DNA of 37,618 nt from Betaproteobacteria bacterium (GCA_003153475.1 PLYT01000005.1:90783-128400); one strand, 5' to 3'. Shown: positions 8,172 to 16,144, counted from the first letter of the stretch. Made by a program: numbers and translations. Notes: generated by a model from the letters alone, not told the origin.

Positions 8172-9134
8172 TCAGTTCCCGAAGATCGGCCGGCCGATCG
8201 TGGTGGGAAAAAGGTCATCGAGAAAAAAGTGCAGTTGCGCGATCCAGCCGACCCGATTGCCGCTGCGGTTATTGGCCGGAATGACGGCCTCGACGGCGAG
8301 CTGCGTGTAGCGGCCGGCCCAGATGATGCCGGGATTCACGGTGCCGGTCGTCCCGCTCGCCCCGCGATCGAGCGCGGTCGACATCGCAAATTCGACGACC
8401 GGGATCATCCGGCTGAACGGCTCACGCAGGCCGACGTCCTCCACGAACGATTGCAGATACAGCAGGCTGTATTCGACGGCGAAACCCCATTCGAGCGTAT
8501 GCGGATGGCGCTCGACGTCGGCCTCGCCGTCATTACTGATCGAGATCGTGGCCGAGCGGGTCGGAATCCCGACACCAACGAGCCCGGTCACGGCAAACGG
8601 GCGCATGAACTTCATCGTTTCCGGAAGATCGCCGAAGCCCTTCCCGAAAAAAAGCGACGGCGTCAGCGTGCTGAACGACTCTGCACCGACGCGCTTCGAA
8701 CCGCTGCCGCCGATGTCCGCGTCGACGCCCGCCGACAGGATCGTCTCGTGCTCGTCGCTCTGGTAGAACTTGTACTTGACGCCCGCGGCCAGGTTATCAA
8801 AGCCGCGCTGCGTATCGCCTCCATCGGGCTGCAGCACCTTGTAGGTGGCGCCCAAGCCGATACCGAAGTTTTCGGTCACCCGCTTCGACACATCGATGGC
8901 AAAGTCGGTCTCGCGCGTCGCCGGATCATCCCCGCTCCCCGGCATCTTCTGACTGGCGATCGTCGGCAGCGACAGCTCGTCGGCGACGAAGGGATCGTCG
9001 GTCGCCAGCGTCGCCGGAAAAAAGCGCTTGCCGGCAAAGCCGTGCGCCGCGGCGGAACCGGCCGCCACCATTGCGACAGACGCGGCGCCCAGCGCCCACA
9101 GCGCGGCCATCGGGCGAATTCTTCTCTTGTTCAT
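8172..9134 (-). CDS. Outer-membrane-like beta-barrel protein in the copper operon, function unknown
   Basis: 320 residues from ATG 9134 with an AAAGGAG ribosome site. A clear signal peptide ends in SAAAHG. The mature protein has alternating hydrophobic/polar strands throughout (FGIGLGATYKVL, NLAAGVKYKFY, GLVGVGIPTRSATISI, YTQLAVEAVIPA, WIAQLHFFLDDLF), as expected of an 8-12 strand barrel. It resembles transport-barrel proteins annotated as MetA/phenol-pathway-like. It lies between the PCu(A)C gene and copC, with one base to copC. Passage or sensing of copper across the outer membrane is a guess from context. Confidence 0.75.
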   Translation of the reverse strand: MNKRRIRPMAALWALGAASVAMVAAGSAAAHGFAGKRFFPATLATDDPFVADELSLPTIASQKMPGSGDDPATRETDFAIDVSKRVTENFGIGLGATYKVLQPDGGDTQRGFDNLAAGVKYKFYQSDEHETILSAGVDADIGGSGSKRVGAESFSTLTPSLFFGKGFGDLPETMKFMRPFAVTGLVGVGIPTRSATISISNDGEADVERHPHTLEWGFAVEYSLLYLQSFVEDVGLREPFSRMIPVVEFAMSTALDRGASGTTGTVNPGIIWAGRYTQLAVEAVIPANNRSGNRVGWIAQLHFFLDDLFPTTIGRPIFGN

Positions 9135-9189
9135 CACCAGACTCCTTTCATCGGCGGCATGCCGGCGATCGGTCGTGCCGCAATGTGTC

Positions 9190-9663
9190 TTAATGACCGG
9201 CATGCGGTTGCATCACACCGGCTGCCATGCTTTCGACCTCGACGTTGACCTCGATCGATCCGGCCTTTTCGAATCCCAGCGTCAATGGAAAATGGTCGCC
9301 CGCCTGCAGCGGCCGCTTGAGGTCGGCGAGCATCACGTGATAGCCGCCGGGCTGCAGCACCAGCCGGTCGCCCGGCTTGACGTCCACACCGGCGACTGCG
9401 CGCATGCGCATCACGCCAGCGTCGAGCACCATCTGATGCAGCTCGGCAGTACCCGCCGCCGGCGTCGATACGCGCATCAGCCTGTCGACCTGGGTTCCCT
9501 TGTTCTCTACGCTTAAGAAAACGCCGCCGGAGCGCGCGCCGGGAGGCGTCGCGCGTGCGAACGGATGGTCGATGTGGAGCGCTCGCAATTGATAGTCGTG
9601 CGCCCATGCGCTGCCCGCGACAGCGATTGCGGCGACGGCAGCGATGGCCAGGATTCTTGTCAT
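9190..9663 (-). CDS. PCu(A)C-family periplasmic copper chaperone
   Basis: 157 residues with a signal peptide (MTRILAIAAVAAIAVAGSAWA) and an AAGGA ribosome site. The DUF461 Cu(I) motif is complete: H76 and M87 (HQMVLDAGVMRM), then H109-x-M111 (YHVML). The segment FARATPPGARSGGVFL is the family hallmark. The C-terminus ends MQPHAGH, an extra potential copper ligand set. These proteins deliver Cu(I) to the CuA site of cytochrome oxidase, often with SCO. It is 55 bases ahead of the barrel gene and heads the copC-copD-ctaA run, probably in one transcript. Confidence 0.93.
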   Translation of the reverse strand: MTRILAIAAVAAIAVAGSAWAHDYQLRALHIDHPFARATPPGARSGGVFLSVENKGTQVDRLMRVSTPAAGTAELHQMVLDAGVMRMRAVAGVDVKPGDRLVLQPGGYHVMLADLKRPLQAGDHFPLTLGFEKAGSIEVNVEVESMAAGVMQPHAGH

Positions 9664-9773
9664 GGCGGTCCTTGTGAAGTGTTCGAGACGATCGATCGCG
9701 AGAGCGACGAATCCGCGCGCACGTGAACGACCGGCGACCGCAGCCGATGTGCGGCCGCGGTCGACTTACGTGT

Positions 9774-10157
9774 TTAGAGGAAGAGCGAGGGAGGGCCGCG
9801 CAGCGGCGGCAGCAGCTCGAGGCGAGCTGCGATGTCGGTGTGAGCCTGGCCGGAGGCCGCTCGCTCGAGCGAGCGGGGCCGGACGACGAACGGCGTCGCC
9901 GAGGGCGGGGTTGCGAGAGCGGCAGAAGCGCCCAGGCACGAAGGGCAATGCGCATGGGCCGAATGGCTCGGTCGCGGCGCAGGAACACCCGAATTCGCGT
10001 GCACGACACCGCCCGATGGAACCGCCGACCGCGCTGCCGTCGAGCAATAGTCGCTCCAGGCCACCGCCGGCCGCGCCGCTGCATACGTGGCGACCGGCGC
10101 GAGCAAATGCATTGCCAGCGTGACGAGCGTGACTGCGAGGCGGCAGCGGCGCTTCAT
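9774..10157 (-). CDS. DUF2946-type small exported protein heading the copper operon
   Basis: 127 residues from ATG 10157. It has an N-terminal hydrophobic segment (LAVTLVTLAMHLLAPVATYA), a His/Ser-rich middle, a HCPSCL Cys pair near residue 66-71, and the C-terminal end LRGPPSLFL. The CPSC pair plus a Pro-Pro tail is what I know of the DUF2946 family, which is often found beside copper and heavy-metal genes. It is upstream of the PCu(A)C gene (110-base gap) in the same direction. The region upstream of its start is the TRAP-permease scrap on the other strand. Function is not established; metal binding at CPSC is inferred. Confidence 0.75.
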   Translation of the reverse strand: MKRRCRLAVTLVTLAMHLLAPVATYAAARPAVAWSDYCSTAARSAVPSGGVVHANSGVPAPRPSHSAHAHCPSCLGASAALATPPSATPFVVRPRSLERAASGQAHTDIAARLELLPPLRGPPSLFL

Positions 10158-10204
10158 GGCCGCGATTCTACACCGAGGCTTGCCAGGCGTGACCAGCGTC
10201 GGCT

Positions 10205-10370
10205 CTGCCTGTTGATCGCCTGCTCGATCGGCGGCATCAAGATCAAAGGCGCGGTGAAGGACACGGCGATCCTGTTCGTCCCGATGTTGCCGGCGCTGCT
10301 GATCGTGATATTGTTTCCGCAACGGATCCTTTGGCTGCCGCGGCTGCTGATGGCGCAGTACGTGAAGTAG
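10205..10370 (+). pseudogene. 3' remnant of a TRAP transporter large permease (DctM) gene
   Basis: The plus-strand frame ending at TAG 10368-10370 reads LLIACSIGGIKIKGAVK, then a membrane helix, then LFPQRILWLPRLLM. This matches the last helix and the terminal FPQ..LWLP motif of DctM-type permeases. Only about 55 codons of the roughly 430 expected remain. Upstream the frame runs into antisense sequence of the DUF2946 gene, with no permease character. The scrap ends 14 bases before the TauD-family gene, so a dctM-dioxygenase operon probably existed before a deletion or rearrangement joined it to the copper operon. Confidence 0.65.
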
Positions 10371-10384
10371 CTATCGATGTCATC

Positions 10385-11281
10385 ATGCTGAACACCAAGC
10401 CGCTTTGTCCGGCTTTCGGCCTCGAAGCCTCGGGCGTCGACGTATCGGGCGCGCTGTCGGACGCCGCGTTCGACGAGATCGCGCGGACGTTCTTCGCGGC
10501 GCAAATCCTGGTCCTGCGCGACCAGCGGCTGACGCCGCAGCAATATCTCGCGTTCGCGCGGCGCTTCGGTCCACCCGAGCCGCATGTCATCGACCAGTTC
10601 CACCATCCGGAAGAAGCGAACATCCTGATCCTATCGAACCGCAGGAAGGATGGACAGCCGATCGGGCTGGCCGACGCGGGGACCTACTTCCACACTGACT
10701 ATTCGTACCTGCAGGTTCCGGCGCGCGCAACGATGCTCTATTCGATCGAAGTGCCGAAAGCCGGCGGCAACACGCTGTTCGCCAACCAGTACGCCGCGTA
10801 CGACGACCTGCCCGACGCGATGAAGCGCCGCATCGCGCCGCTGATCGCCGTGCATCATTACGGCAACCGCAAGGTGGCCGACGAAATGAGCCGCGTCGCT
10901 GCGTCACCGCTGACCGACGAGCAAAAGGCGAAGATGCCGCTGATCACCCATCCGCTGGTGCGCGCGCATCCGGTCACCGGACGCAAGGCGCTGTACGCGG
11001 TATCGGGCAGCTCGTACGGCATCGTCGGCATGCCGGAAGAGGAAGCCGTCGCGCTGCTCGACGAGCTCGCGGCGCACGCGACGCAGCCGAAATACGTGTT
11101 GAGCTATGCCTACCGGGTCGGCGACGTCGTGATCTGGGACAACGCATCGCTGCTGCATTCGGCGACGCTGACCGATCCGGACGATCCGCGGACGCTGTGG
11201 CGGATCACGATCAAGGAGCCGTCGAGCAAGCTCGACGCACTGGAAGTCCTGGCGCCGACGTTCGCCGCCCAGGCGATGTAG
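10385..11281 (+). CDS. TauD/TfdA-family Fe(II)/2-oxoglutarate dioxygenase
   Basis: 298 residues from ATG 10385. An in-frame ATG at 10331 would overlap the permease remnant. The start MLNTKPLCPAFGLEASGVDV is the family norm. The iron triad is H103-x-D105 (YFHTDYSY) and H258 (SLLHSATL), with the 2-oxoglutarate-binding Arg at 273 (LWRITIK). The cytosolic enzyme hydroxylates or cleaves small organic acids, sulfonates or similar compounds; the substrate is not readable. The remnant of a TRAP permease directly upstream suggests that the substrate was once imported by that carrier. Confidence 0.92.
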   Translation: MLNTKPLCPAFGLEASGVDVSGALSDAAFDEIARTFFAAQILVLRDQRLTPQQYLAFARRFGPPEPHVIDQFHHPEEANILILSNRRKDGQPIGLADAGTYFHTDYSYLQVPARATMLYSIEVPKAGGNTLFANQYAAYDDLPDAMKRRIAPLIAVHHYGNRKVADEMSRVAASPLTDEQKAKMPLITHPLVRAHPVTGRKALYAVSGSSYGIVGMPEEEAVALLDELAAHATQPKYVLSYAYRVGDVVIWDNASLLHSATLTDPDDPRTLWRITIKEPSSKLDALEVLAPTFAAQAM

Positions 11282-11433
11282 CACGACCGGGCGGCGCTGC
11301 TCCGCTGCCTGTCACGCGTCGGCCCGAGGGCCGAATGCCTTTGGCCTATGCTGCGCCGTTTCGGCGCCCGGCGGTTTTCCGCTAAACTGCCCCCATGCCG
11401 CATGCAACGCAGTCGTCGGAGTCGGCAAGGCCC

Positions 11434-11745
11434 ATGGTGCGCAAGTTCCTTTCGTTCGCGCTCGCTTTCCTGCTGCTGGGCCTGCAGCAGGAACTGCTGT
11501 TGCACCCGCTGACACATCTCCCCGATCTCAAGGCGAGACATCATTCCAGCCTGAAGCTGCCGGCGATCGAAATCGCCTGCGTCGAATGCTCGCTGCTGGC
11601 GGGTGCCGCGCACGCCGCGGCCGGCTCGCTTTCGCCGGCGAACTGCGTCGCCGATGCGGCCGAGTGCTTTGCATTCGAGGCGGCAGTACGATACGTCGCC
11701 GCCCCCTCCTACTACCAGAGCCGCGCCCCGCCTCTCTCCCTCTAG
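11434..11745 (+). CDS. Small exported Cys-containing protein heading the metal-uptake operon
   Basis: 103 residues from ATG 11434 (MVRKFLSFALAFLLLGLQ, a signal or anchor segment). A longer start at 11395 adds 13 polar residues and is possible, because TAAACT lies six bases before it. Residues about 45-55 read IACVECSLLAG, two Cys spaced CVEC. The protein ends SYYQSRAPPLSL. The architecture (hydrophobic start, CxxC, Pro-Pro tail) parallels the DUF2946 protein at 9774 that heads the copper operon. It is followed 63 bases later by the outer-membrane protein, binding protein and permease genes. I know of no experimental function. Confidence 0.65.
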   Translation: MVRKFLSFALAFLLLGLQQELLLHPLTHLPDLKARHHSSLKLPAIEIACVECSLLAGAAHAAAGSLSPANCVADAAECFAFEAAVRYVAAPSYYQSRAPPLSL

Positions 11746-11808
11746 ATCGATTCGGCGCGCCGCTTATCGTTCGCGGCGCCGGTTCATCCGACTAGAGGAG
11801 CACAACCC

Positions 11809-13185
11809 GTGTTCAGGAGATTCTTGGCGCCCGGCGCTTTGGCGCTGGCGATGTTCGTTGCCTCTTCCGCGTGGGCGGCGAGCGACGCCGATCTCGCACA
11901 AATCCGCGATGAGATCCGGCAATTGAAGGAAAACTACGAAGCGCGCATCCAATCGCTGGAAGCGCGGCTGAAGGATGCCGAGGAGGCATCGGCCAAGCTC
12001 GCCGCCAGCGCCGCGTCTCCGCCCCCCGCGGCGGCGACAACGTCTTCGTCGAGCGGTCTTGCCGCATTCAACCCGGCGATCTCGGCCGTACTTCAGGGCC
12101 GCTACGCCAACCTGTCGCAGGACCCCGAAAAGTATGCGATCAGCGGCTTCGCGGCAGGCGGCGAAATCGGTCCGGGCAAGCGCGGCTTTTCGCTCGGGGA
12201 ATCCGAGCTCGCGATCTCCGCCAATGTCGACGACAAGTTCGCGGGCAACCTGATCGTTTCGCTGACACCGGAGAACACCGTGTCGGTCGAAGAGGCCTAC
12301 GGCATCGTGACCGCGCTGCCCAATGGTTTCACGCCCAAGTTCGGACGCTTTTTCTCGGGGCTGGGGTATCTGAACGAGCAGCACCAGCATGTCTGGGACT
12401 TTATCGACGCGCCGCTCGCATATCAGGCCTTCCTCGGCGGCCAGTACGGCAACGACGGCGCACAACTCAAGTGGGTCGCGCCGACCGATCAGTTCCTCGA
12501 ATTCGGCGCCGAAGCAGGCAACGGCGCCGGCTTTCCCGGTTCCGACCGCAACAAGAACGGCGCCGGCACCGGCGTCGTCTATGGACACACCGGCGGCGAC
12601 ATAGGCGCGAGTCAGAGCTGGCGCGCTGGGCTGTCGTACCTGCAAACGCGCGCGCAGGGTCGCGAATTCGCGCAGACCGACCTCGCCGGTAACGACGCGC
12701 AGCTTGGCTTCAATGGCACAAGCCACGTCGCGATCGCCGACTTCGTCTGGAAATACGCGCCCAACGGCAACGCGCAGGACACCAACTTCAAGTTGCAGGG
12801 CGAATACTTCTGGCGGCGCGAGCGCGGCGACCTGACCTACGATCGCGATGGCGCGCTCGGCTCGACGAGGACCGCGGACTACGCCTCGTCGCAGAGCGGC
12901 TGGTATCTGCAGAGCATCTATCAGTTCATGCCGTACTGGCGCGTTGGCCTGCGCTACGACCGCCTCGATCCCGGACACGGCGACTATGGCGCGAACGCCG
13001 CGTTCCTCGCCACACCGTCGTTCGATCCGCAGCGCACGTCGGTAATGTTCGATTACACGCCGTCCGAATTCAGCCGCATCCGCCTGCAGCTTGCGCAGGA
13101 TCGGTCACGTGCCGGCGCGACCGACAACGAATTATTCCTGCAGTACATCCTGACCTTGGGCGCGCACGGCGCTCATCGCTTCTAG
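11809..13185 (+). CDS. Outer-membrane porin-like protein of the metal-uptake operon
   Basis: 458 residues from GTG 11809. The start is fixed by the ribosome site AGAGGAG at 11793-11800. A signal peptide ends ASSAWA. Residues about 24-62 form a coiled coil (DLAQIRDEIRQLKENYEARIQSLEARLKDAEE) like the peptidoglycan-side segment of some porins. A low-complexity Ala/Pro/Ser linker follows, then a barrel from about residue 90 to the end, closing with FLQYILTLGAHGAHRF (terminal Phe as in barrel proteins). His-containing loop segments (NEQHQHVWDF) could bind metal. There is no TonB box or plug visible. It precedes the binding protein by 10 bases. A zinc-type substrate is inferred from context. Confidence 0.85.
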   Translation: MFRRFLAPGALALAMFVASSAWAASDADLAQIRDEIRQLKENYEARIQSLEARLKDAEEASAKLAASAASPPPAAATTSSSSGLAAFNPAISAVLQGRYANLSQDPEKYAISGFAAGGEIGPGKRGFSLGESELAISANVDDKFAGNLIVSLTPENTVSVEEAYGIVTALPNGFTPKFGRFFSGLGYLNEQHQHVWDFIDAPLAYQAFLGGQYGNDGAQLKWVAPTDQFLEFGAEAGNGAGFPGSDRNKNGAGTGVVYGHTGGDIGASQSWRAGLSYLQTRAQGREFAQTDLAGNDAQLGFNGTSHVAIADFVWKYAPNGNAQDTNFKLQGEYFWRRERGDLTYDRDGALGSTRTADYASSQSGWYLQSIYQFMPYWRVGLRYDRLDPGHGDYGANAAFLATPSFDPQRTSVMFDYTPSEFSRIRLQLAQDRSRAGATDNELFLQYILTLGAHGAHRF

Positions 13186-13195
13186 GGGAATGGCA

Positions 13196-14098
13196 ATGAA
13201 ATCATCGATGCAATCGCTTGTTGTGATCCTGGCCGCGGTGTGGGCCATCCCGGCAGCGGCTCTGAATGTGTTCGCGACCGTGCCCGAATGGGGCGCGCTC
13301 GCGGCCGAGGTCGGAGGCGACAAAGTGACCGTCTACGTCGCCACCAACGCGCTGCAGGACCCTCATCACGTCGAAGCCAAGCCGAGCCTTATCGCGCGGG
13401 CGCGCAGCGCCGACCTGATCGTCGCCACCGGCGCCGAGCTCGAGATCGGCTGGCTGCCTCTGGTGCTGCAACAGGCCGGCAACCCGAAGGTCCAGCCAGG
13501 CCAGCCCGGCTACTTCGAGGCCGCGCCGTTTGTAACACTGCTCGACAAGCCGGCGCGGCTCGATCGCGCCGAAGGCGACGTGCACGCGGCGGGCGATCCG
13601 CACATCCAGACCGACCCGCGCAACATCGCGCGCGTCGCGGCCCCACTGGCGACGAAACTCGGACAGGTCGATCCGGCCAATGCCGCGTATTACCAGGCTC
13701 GATACAAAGCATTCGCCGAGCGGTGGAGTGCCGCGATCGCGCGTTGGGAAACGGAAGCGGCGCCACTAAGAGGCGTTGCGGTGCTGGTCCAGCACAAGGC
13801 CTTTACCTACCTGATCGCGTGGTTGGGCCTGAAGGAAGTCGCAGCACTCGAGCCCAAGCCGGGAATCGAGCCGACGACTGCGCATCTGTCCGAAGTGCTC
13901 GCACTCGCGCAGCAGCAACCGGTGAAGATGGTCCTGCACGCCGCGTATCAAAGCGATCGCGCGTCGCAATGGATCGCCGAGCGCGCGAAGATCAATGCGG
14001 TCGCATTGCCGTTCACCGTCGGCGGTGACGATGCCGCCAAGGACCTGTTCGGACTGTTCGACGATACGATCCAGCGCCTGCTCAAGGGGGCGCAATGA
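13196..14098 (+). CDS. Metal ABC transporter solute-binding protein (ZnuA/TroA family)
   Basis: 300 residues. ATG 13196 is preferred over 13190 because AGGGG lies at the right distance. Signal peptide to about residue 22. The cluster A-I binding fold is visible, with metal-site candidates H57/H58 (DPHHVEAKPS), H136 (GDPHIQTDPRN), H200 (VQHKAFTYL) and an acidic residue in GGDDAAKDLFGLFD near the end. The long His/Asp-rich loop of classic ZnuA is absent. The protein catches Zn or Mn in the periplasm and delivers it to the permease, whose gene overlaps by four bases (ATGA). Confidence 0.92.
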   Translation: MKSSMQSLVVILAAVWAIPAAALNVFATVPEWGALAAEVGGDKVTVYVATNALQDPHHVEAKPSLIARARSADLIVATGAELEIGWLPLVLQQAGNPKVQPGQPGYFEAAPFVTLLDKPARLDRAEGDVHAAGDPHIQTDPRNIARVAAPLATKLGQVDPANAAYYQARYKAFAERWSAAIARWETEAAPLRGVAVLVQHKAFTYLIAWLGLKEVAALEPKPGIEPTTAHLSEVLALAQQQPVKMVLHAAYQSDRASQWIAERAKINAVALPFTVGGDDAAKDLFGLFDDTIQRLLKGAQ

Positions 14099-14874
14099 AT
14101 CTTGAAACGCTCGAGCTGTCGATTCTTCTGCCGGCGCTCGCCGCCGGCCTGCTGGTGACTGCAACGCATGTGCCGCTGGGCATGCAGGTGCTCGCGCGCG
14201 GCATCGTCTTCATCGATCTGGCGATCGCGCAGATCGCCGGCTGCGGCGTGTTGCTCGCCGACCGCTTCGGCTTCGAGGCCGAAGGCATCGCCGTACAGGT
14301 CGCCGCGCTGGCCGCGGCGCTGGGTGGCGCATTGCTCCTGACGTGGACCGAGCGCGTCTGGCCCGAGGTGCAGGAAGCGGTGATCGGCGTCGTGTTCGTT
14401 CTCGGCGCCACCGGCAGCGTGCTGCTGCTCGCGAGCAACGTGCACGGCAGCGAGCACTTGCGCGATCTCCTGGTGGGCCAGATCCTGTGGGCGCAGCCGT
14501 CCCGGCTCGTATGGGCCGCGTTGGTATATGCGGCGATTCTGGTGCTGTGGTTCGGCTGGCGCGAGCGGCTGGGCCGCACCGGGTTTTACGTGCTGTTCGC
14601 CCTTGCCGTAACCGTCTCGGTGCAGTTAGTCGGCCTGTATCTGGTCTTTGCGACATTGATCGTGCCGCCGCTGGCGACGCGAACGATGCAGCGGCGCCGT
14701 CTGGCAAGCTCGTGGATGATCGCCGCGGCGGGCTACGCCGTGGGTCTCATGCTGTCGACCGCACTCGATCTGCCCAGCGGCCCCGTGATCGTCTGGATGC
14801 TGGTGGTGCTGGGACTTGCATGGCACGCCTGGCTTGGCGTCACGTCGAGCCGTGCGCTGCGCGCTACCGTTTAG
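14095..14874 (+). CDS. Metal ABC transporter permease (ABC-3/ZnuB family)
   Basis: 259 residues, overlapping the binding-protein gene by ATGA. About eight membrane helices. The family features THVPLGMQVLARGIVFIDLAIAQIAGCG (residues about 23-50) and LYLVFATLIVPPLATR (about 180-195) are present. It forms the inner-membrane channel for Zn or Mn. An ABC-3 importer also needs an ATPase (ZnuC), but the next gene is convergent after 12 bases and none lies upstream. The ATPase must be encoded elsewhere or the system borrows one. Confidence 0.93.
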   Translation: MNLETLELSILLPALAAGLLVTATHVPLGMQVLARGIVFIDLAIAQIAGCGVLLADRFGFEAEGIAVQVAALAAALGGALLLTWTERVWPEVQEAVIGVVFVLGATGSVLLLASNVHGSEHLRDLLVGQILWAQPSRLVWAALVYAAILVLWFGWRERLGRTGFYVLFALAVTVSVQLVGLYLVFATLIVPPLATRTMQRRRLASSWMIAAAGYAVGLMLSTALDLPSGPVIVWMLVVLGLAWHAWLGVTSSRALRATV

Positions 14875-14886
14875 GGCGCGGCGCCA

Positions 14887-16062
14887 TTACTTACGCAGCG
14901 CCGCGATGCCGCGTTGCAGGCCGTCGAGCGTCAGCGGAAACATGCGCGGGCCAAGGAGCTCCTGCACGATCTGCGTCGATCGCGTGTATTGCCAGGTGCG
15001 CTCGGGCTCCGGGTTGAGCCAGATCGCATCGCGGTATGCGGCGATCAGCCGCGCGAGCCAGGCCGCGCCGGGCTCGTCGTTGGCATACTCGACGCTGCCT
15101 CCGGGCTGCACCAGCTCGTAAGGGCTCATCGCCGCATCGCCGACGAAGATCAGCTTCCAGTCGCGGCCGTACTTGTGCAAGAGGTCGAAGGTCGCGATGC
15201 GCTCGTTGCGACGCCGATGGTTGTCGCGCCAGACGTGATCGTAGACGCAGTTGTGAAAGTAGAAATACTCGAGGTGCCTGAACTCGGATTTCGCGGCGGA
15301 AAAAAGCTCTTCGCAGACCCGGACGTGCGGATCCATCGAACCGCCGACGTCGAGGAACAGCAGCACCTTGATCCGGTTGCGGCGCTCCGGCCGCATCTGC
15401 ACGTCCAGCCAGCCGGCGTTTCGCGCGGTGCGCTCTATCGTCGTGTCGAGATCGAACTCGTCGGGCACCCCCTGCCGCGCGAAGCGCCGCAGGCGGCGCA
15501 GTGCGATCTTGATGTTGCGGGTGTTGATCTCGACCGAGTCGTCCAGGTTGCGGAACGTGCGCTCGTCCCAGACCTTGATCGCGCTGCGGCTTCGGCCGCC
15601 CTGCTGGCCGATGCGGATGCCTTCGGGCTTGTAGCCGTAGGCGCCGAACGAGCTCGTGCCCGCGGTGCCGATCCATTTCGATCCGCCCTGGTGCCGGCCC
15701 CGCTGCTCGTCCAGCCGCTGGCGCAGCGTCTGCATCAGCTTGTCCCAGCCGCCGAGCGCTGCGACCATCGCCTTCTGCTCGTCGGTCAGATTGCCTTCGA
15801 TCATCTTGCGCAGCCATGATTCCGGAACGTCGGCGTGAATGTCGAGTACCCCGTCGACGCCCTTGAAATATGCGCCGAACGCGAGGTTGAAGCGGTCGTA
15901 GAGCGCCTCGTCCTTGACCAGGCAGGTCCGCGCCAGGAAATAGAAGTCGTCGATGCTGGTCGACACCACGTCGTGCTTCAGCGCGTCGAGCAGCGTGAGG
16001 AACTCGCGCGTGCTGACCGGCAGCTTCGCCGACTTTAGATGCAGGAAAAAGTCGATCAGCAT
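14887..16062 (-). CDS. VWA-domain protein of the CoxE type
   Basis: 391 residues. The N-terminal 230 residues are the conserved family part (FFLHLKSAKLPVSTREFLTLL at the start). The von Willebrand A domain follows from about residue 232, with the metal-site motif DVGGSM at 238-243 and later the GDAAMSPYEL and WLNPEP segments. These proteins work with MoxR AAA+ ATPases, probably as metal-dependent adaptors that remodel or insert cofactors into partner enzymes. The moxR gene is two genes upstream at 16754, separated by a GNAT gene. The target enzyme is unknown; no CO dehydrogenase or similar is in the window. Confidence 0.9.
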   Translation of the reverse strand: MLIDFFLHLKSAKLPVSTREFLTLLDALKHDVVSTSIDDFYFLARTCLVKDEALYDRFNLAFGAYFKGVDGVLDIHADVPESWLRKMIEGNLTDEQKAMVAALGGWDKLMQTLRQRLDEQRGRHQGGSKWIGTAGTSSFGAYGYKPEGIRIGQQGGRSRSAIKVWDERTFRNLDDSVEINTRNIKIALRRLRRFARQGVPDEFDLDTTIERTARNAGWLDVQMRPERRNRIKVLLFLDVGGSMDPHVRVCEELFSAAKSEFRHLEYFYFHNCVYDHVWRDNHRRRNERIATFDLLHKYGRDWKLIFVGDAAMSPYELVQPGGSVEYANDEPGAAWLARLIAAYRDAIWLNPEPERTWQYTRSTQIVQELLGPRMFPLTLDGLQRGIAALRK

Positions 16063-16144
16063 CGCATCACCGCCTTAGCGGCACGGCGCACGGTACGAGA
16101 GTTGGAGCATGCGGATCGCACCGGCGCCGGTCCGGGCCGAGCCG

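Noticed and set aside
9723..10204. Larger TRAP permease gene upstream of the remnant
   Set aside because: The frame stays open but has no membrane helices or permease motifs before about 10205; it is antisense to the DUF2946 gene.
11320..11333. CGGCCC-GA-GGGCCG hairpin after the TauD-family gene as terminator
   Set aside because: Only a 2-base loop and no T-run; too weak to call.
14875..14885. GGCGC-G-GCGCC between convergent permease and VWA genes as bidirectional terminator
   Set aside because: Five-bp stem, one-base loop and no T-run on either strand.
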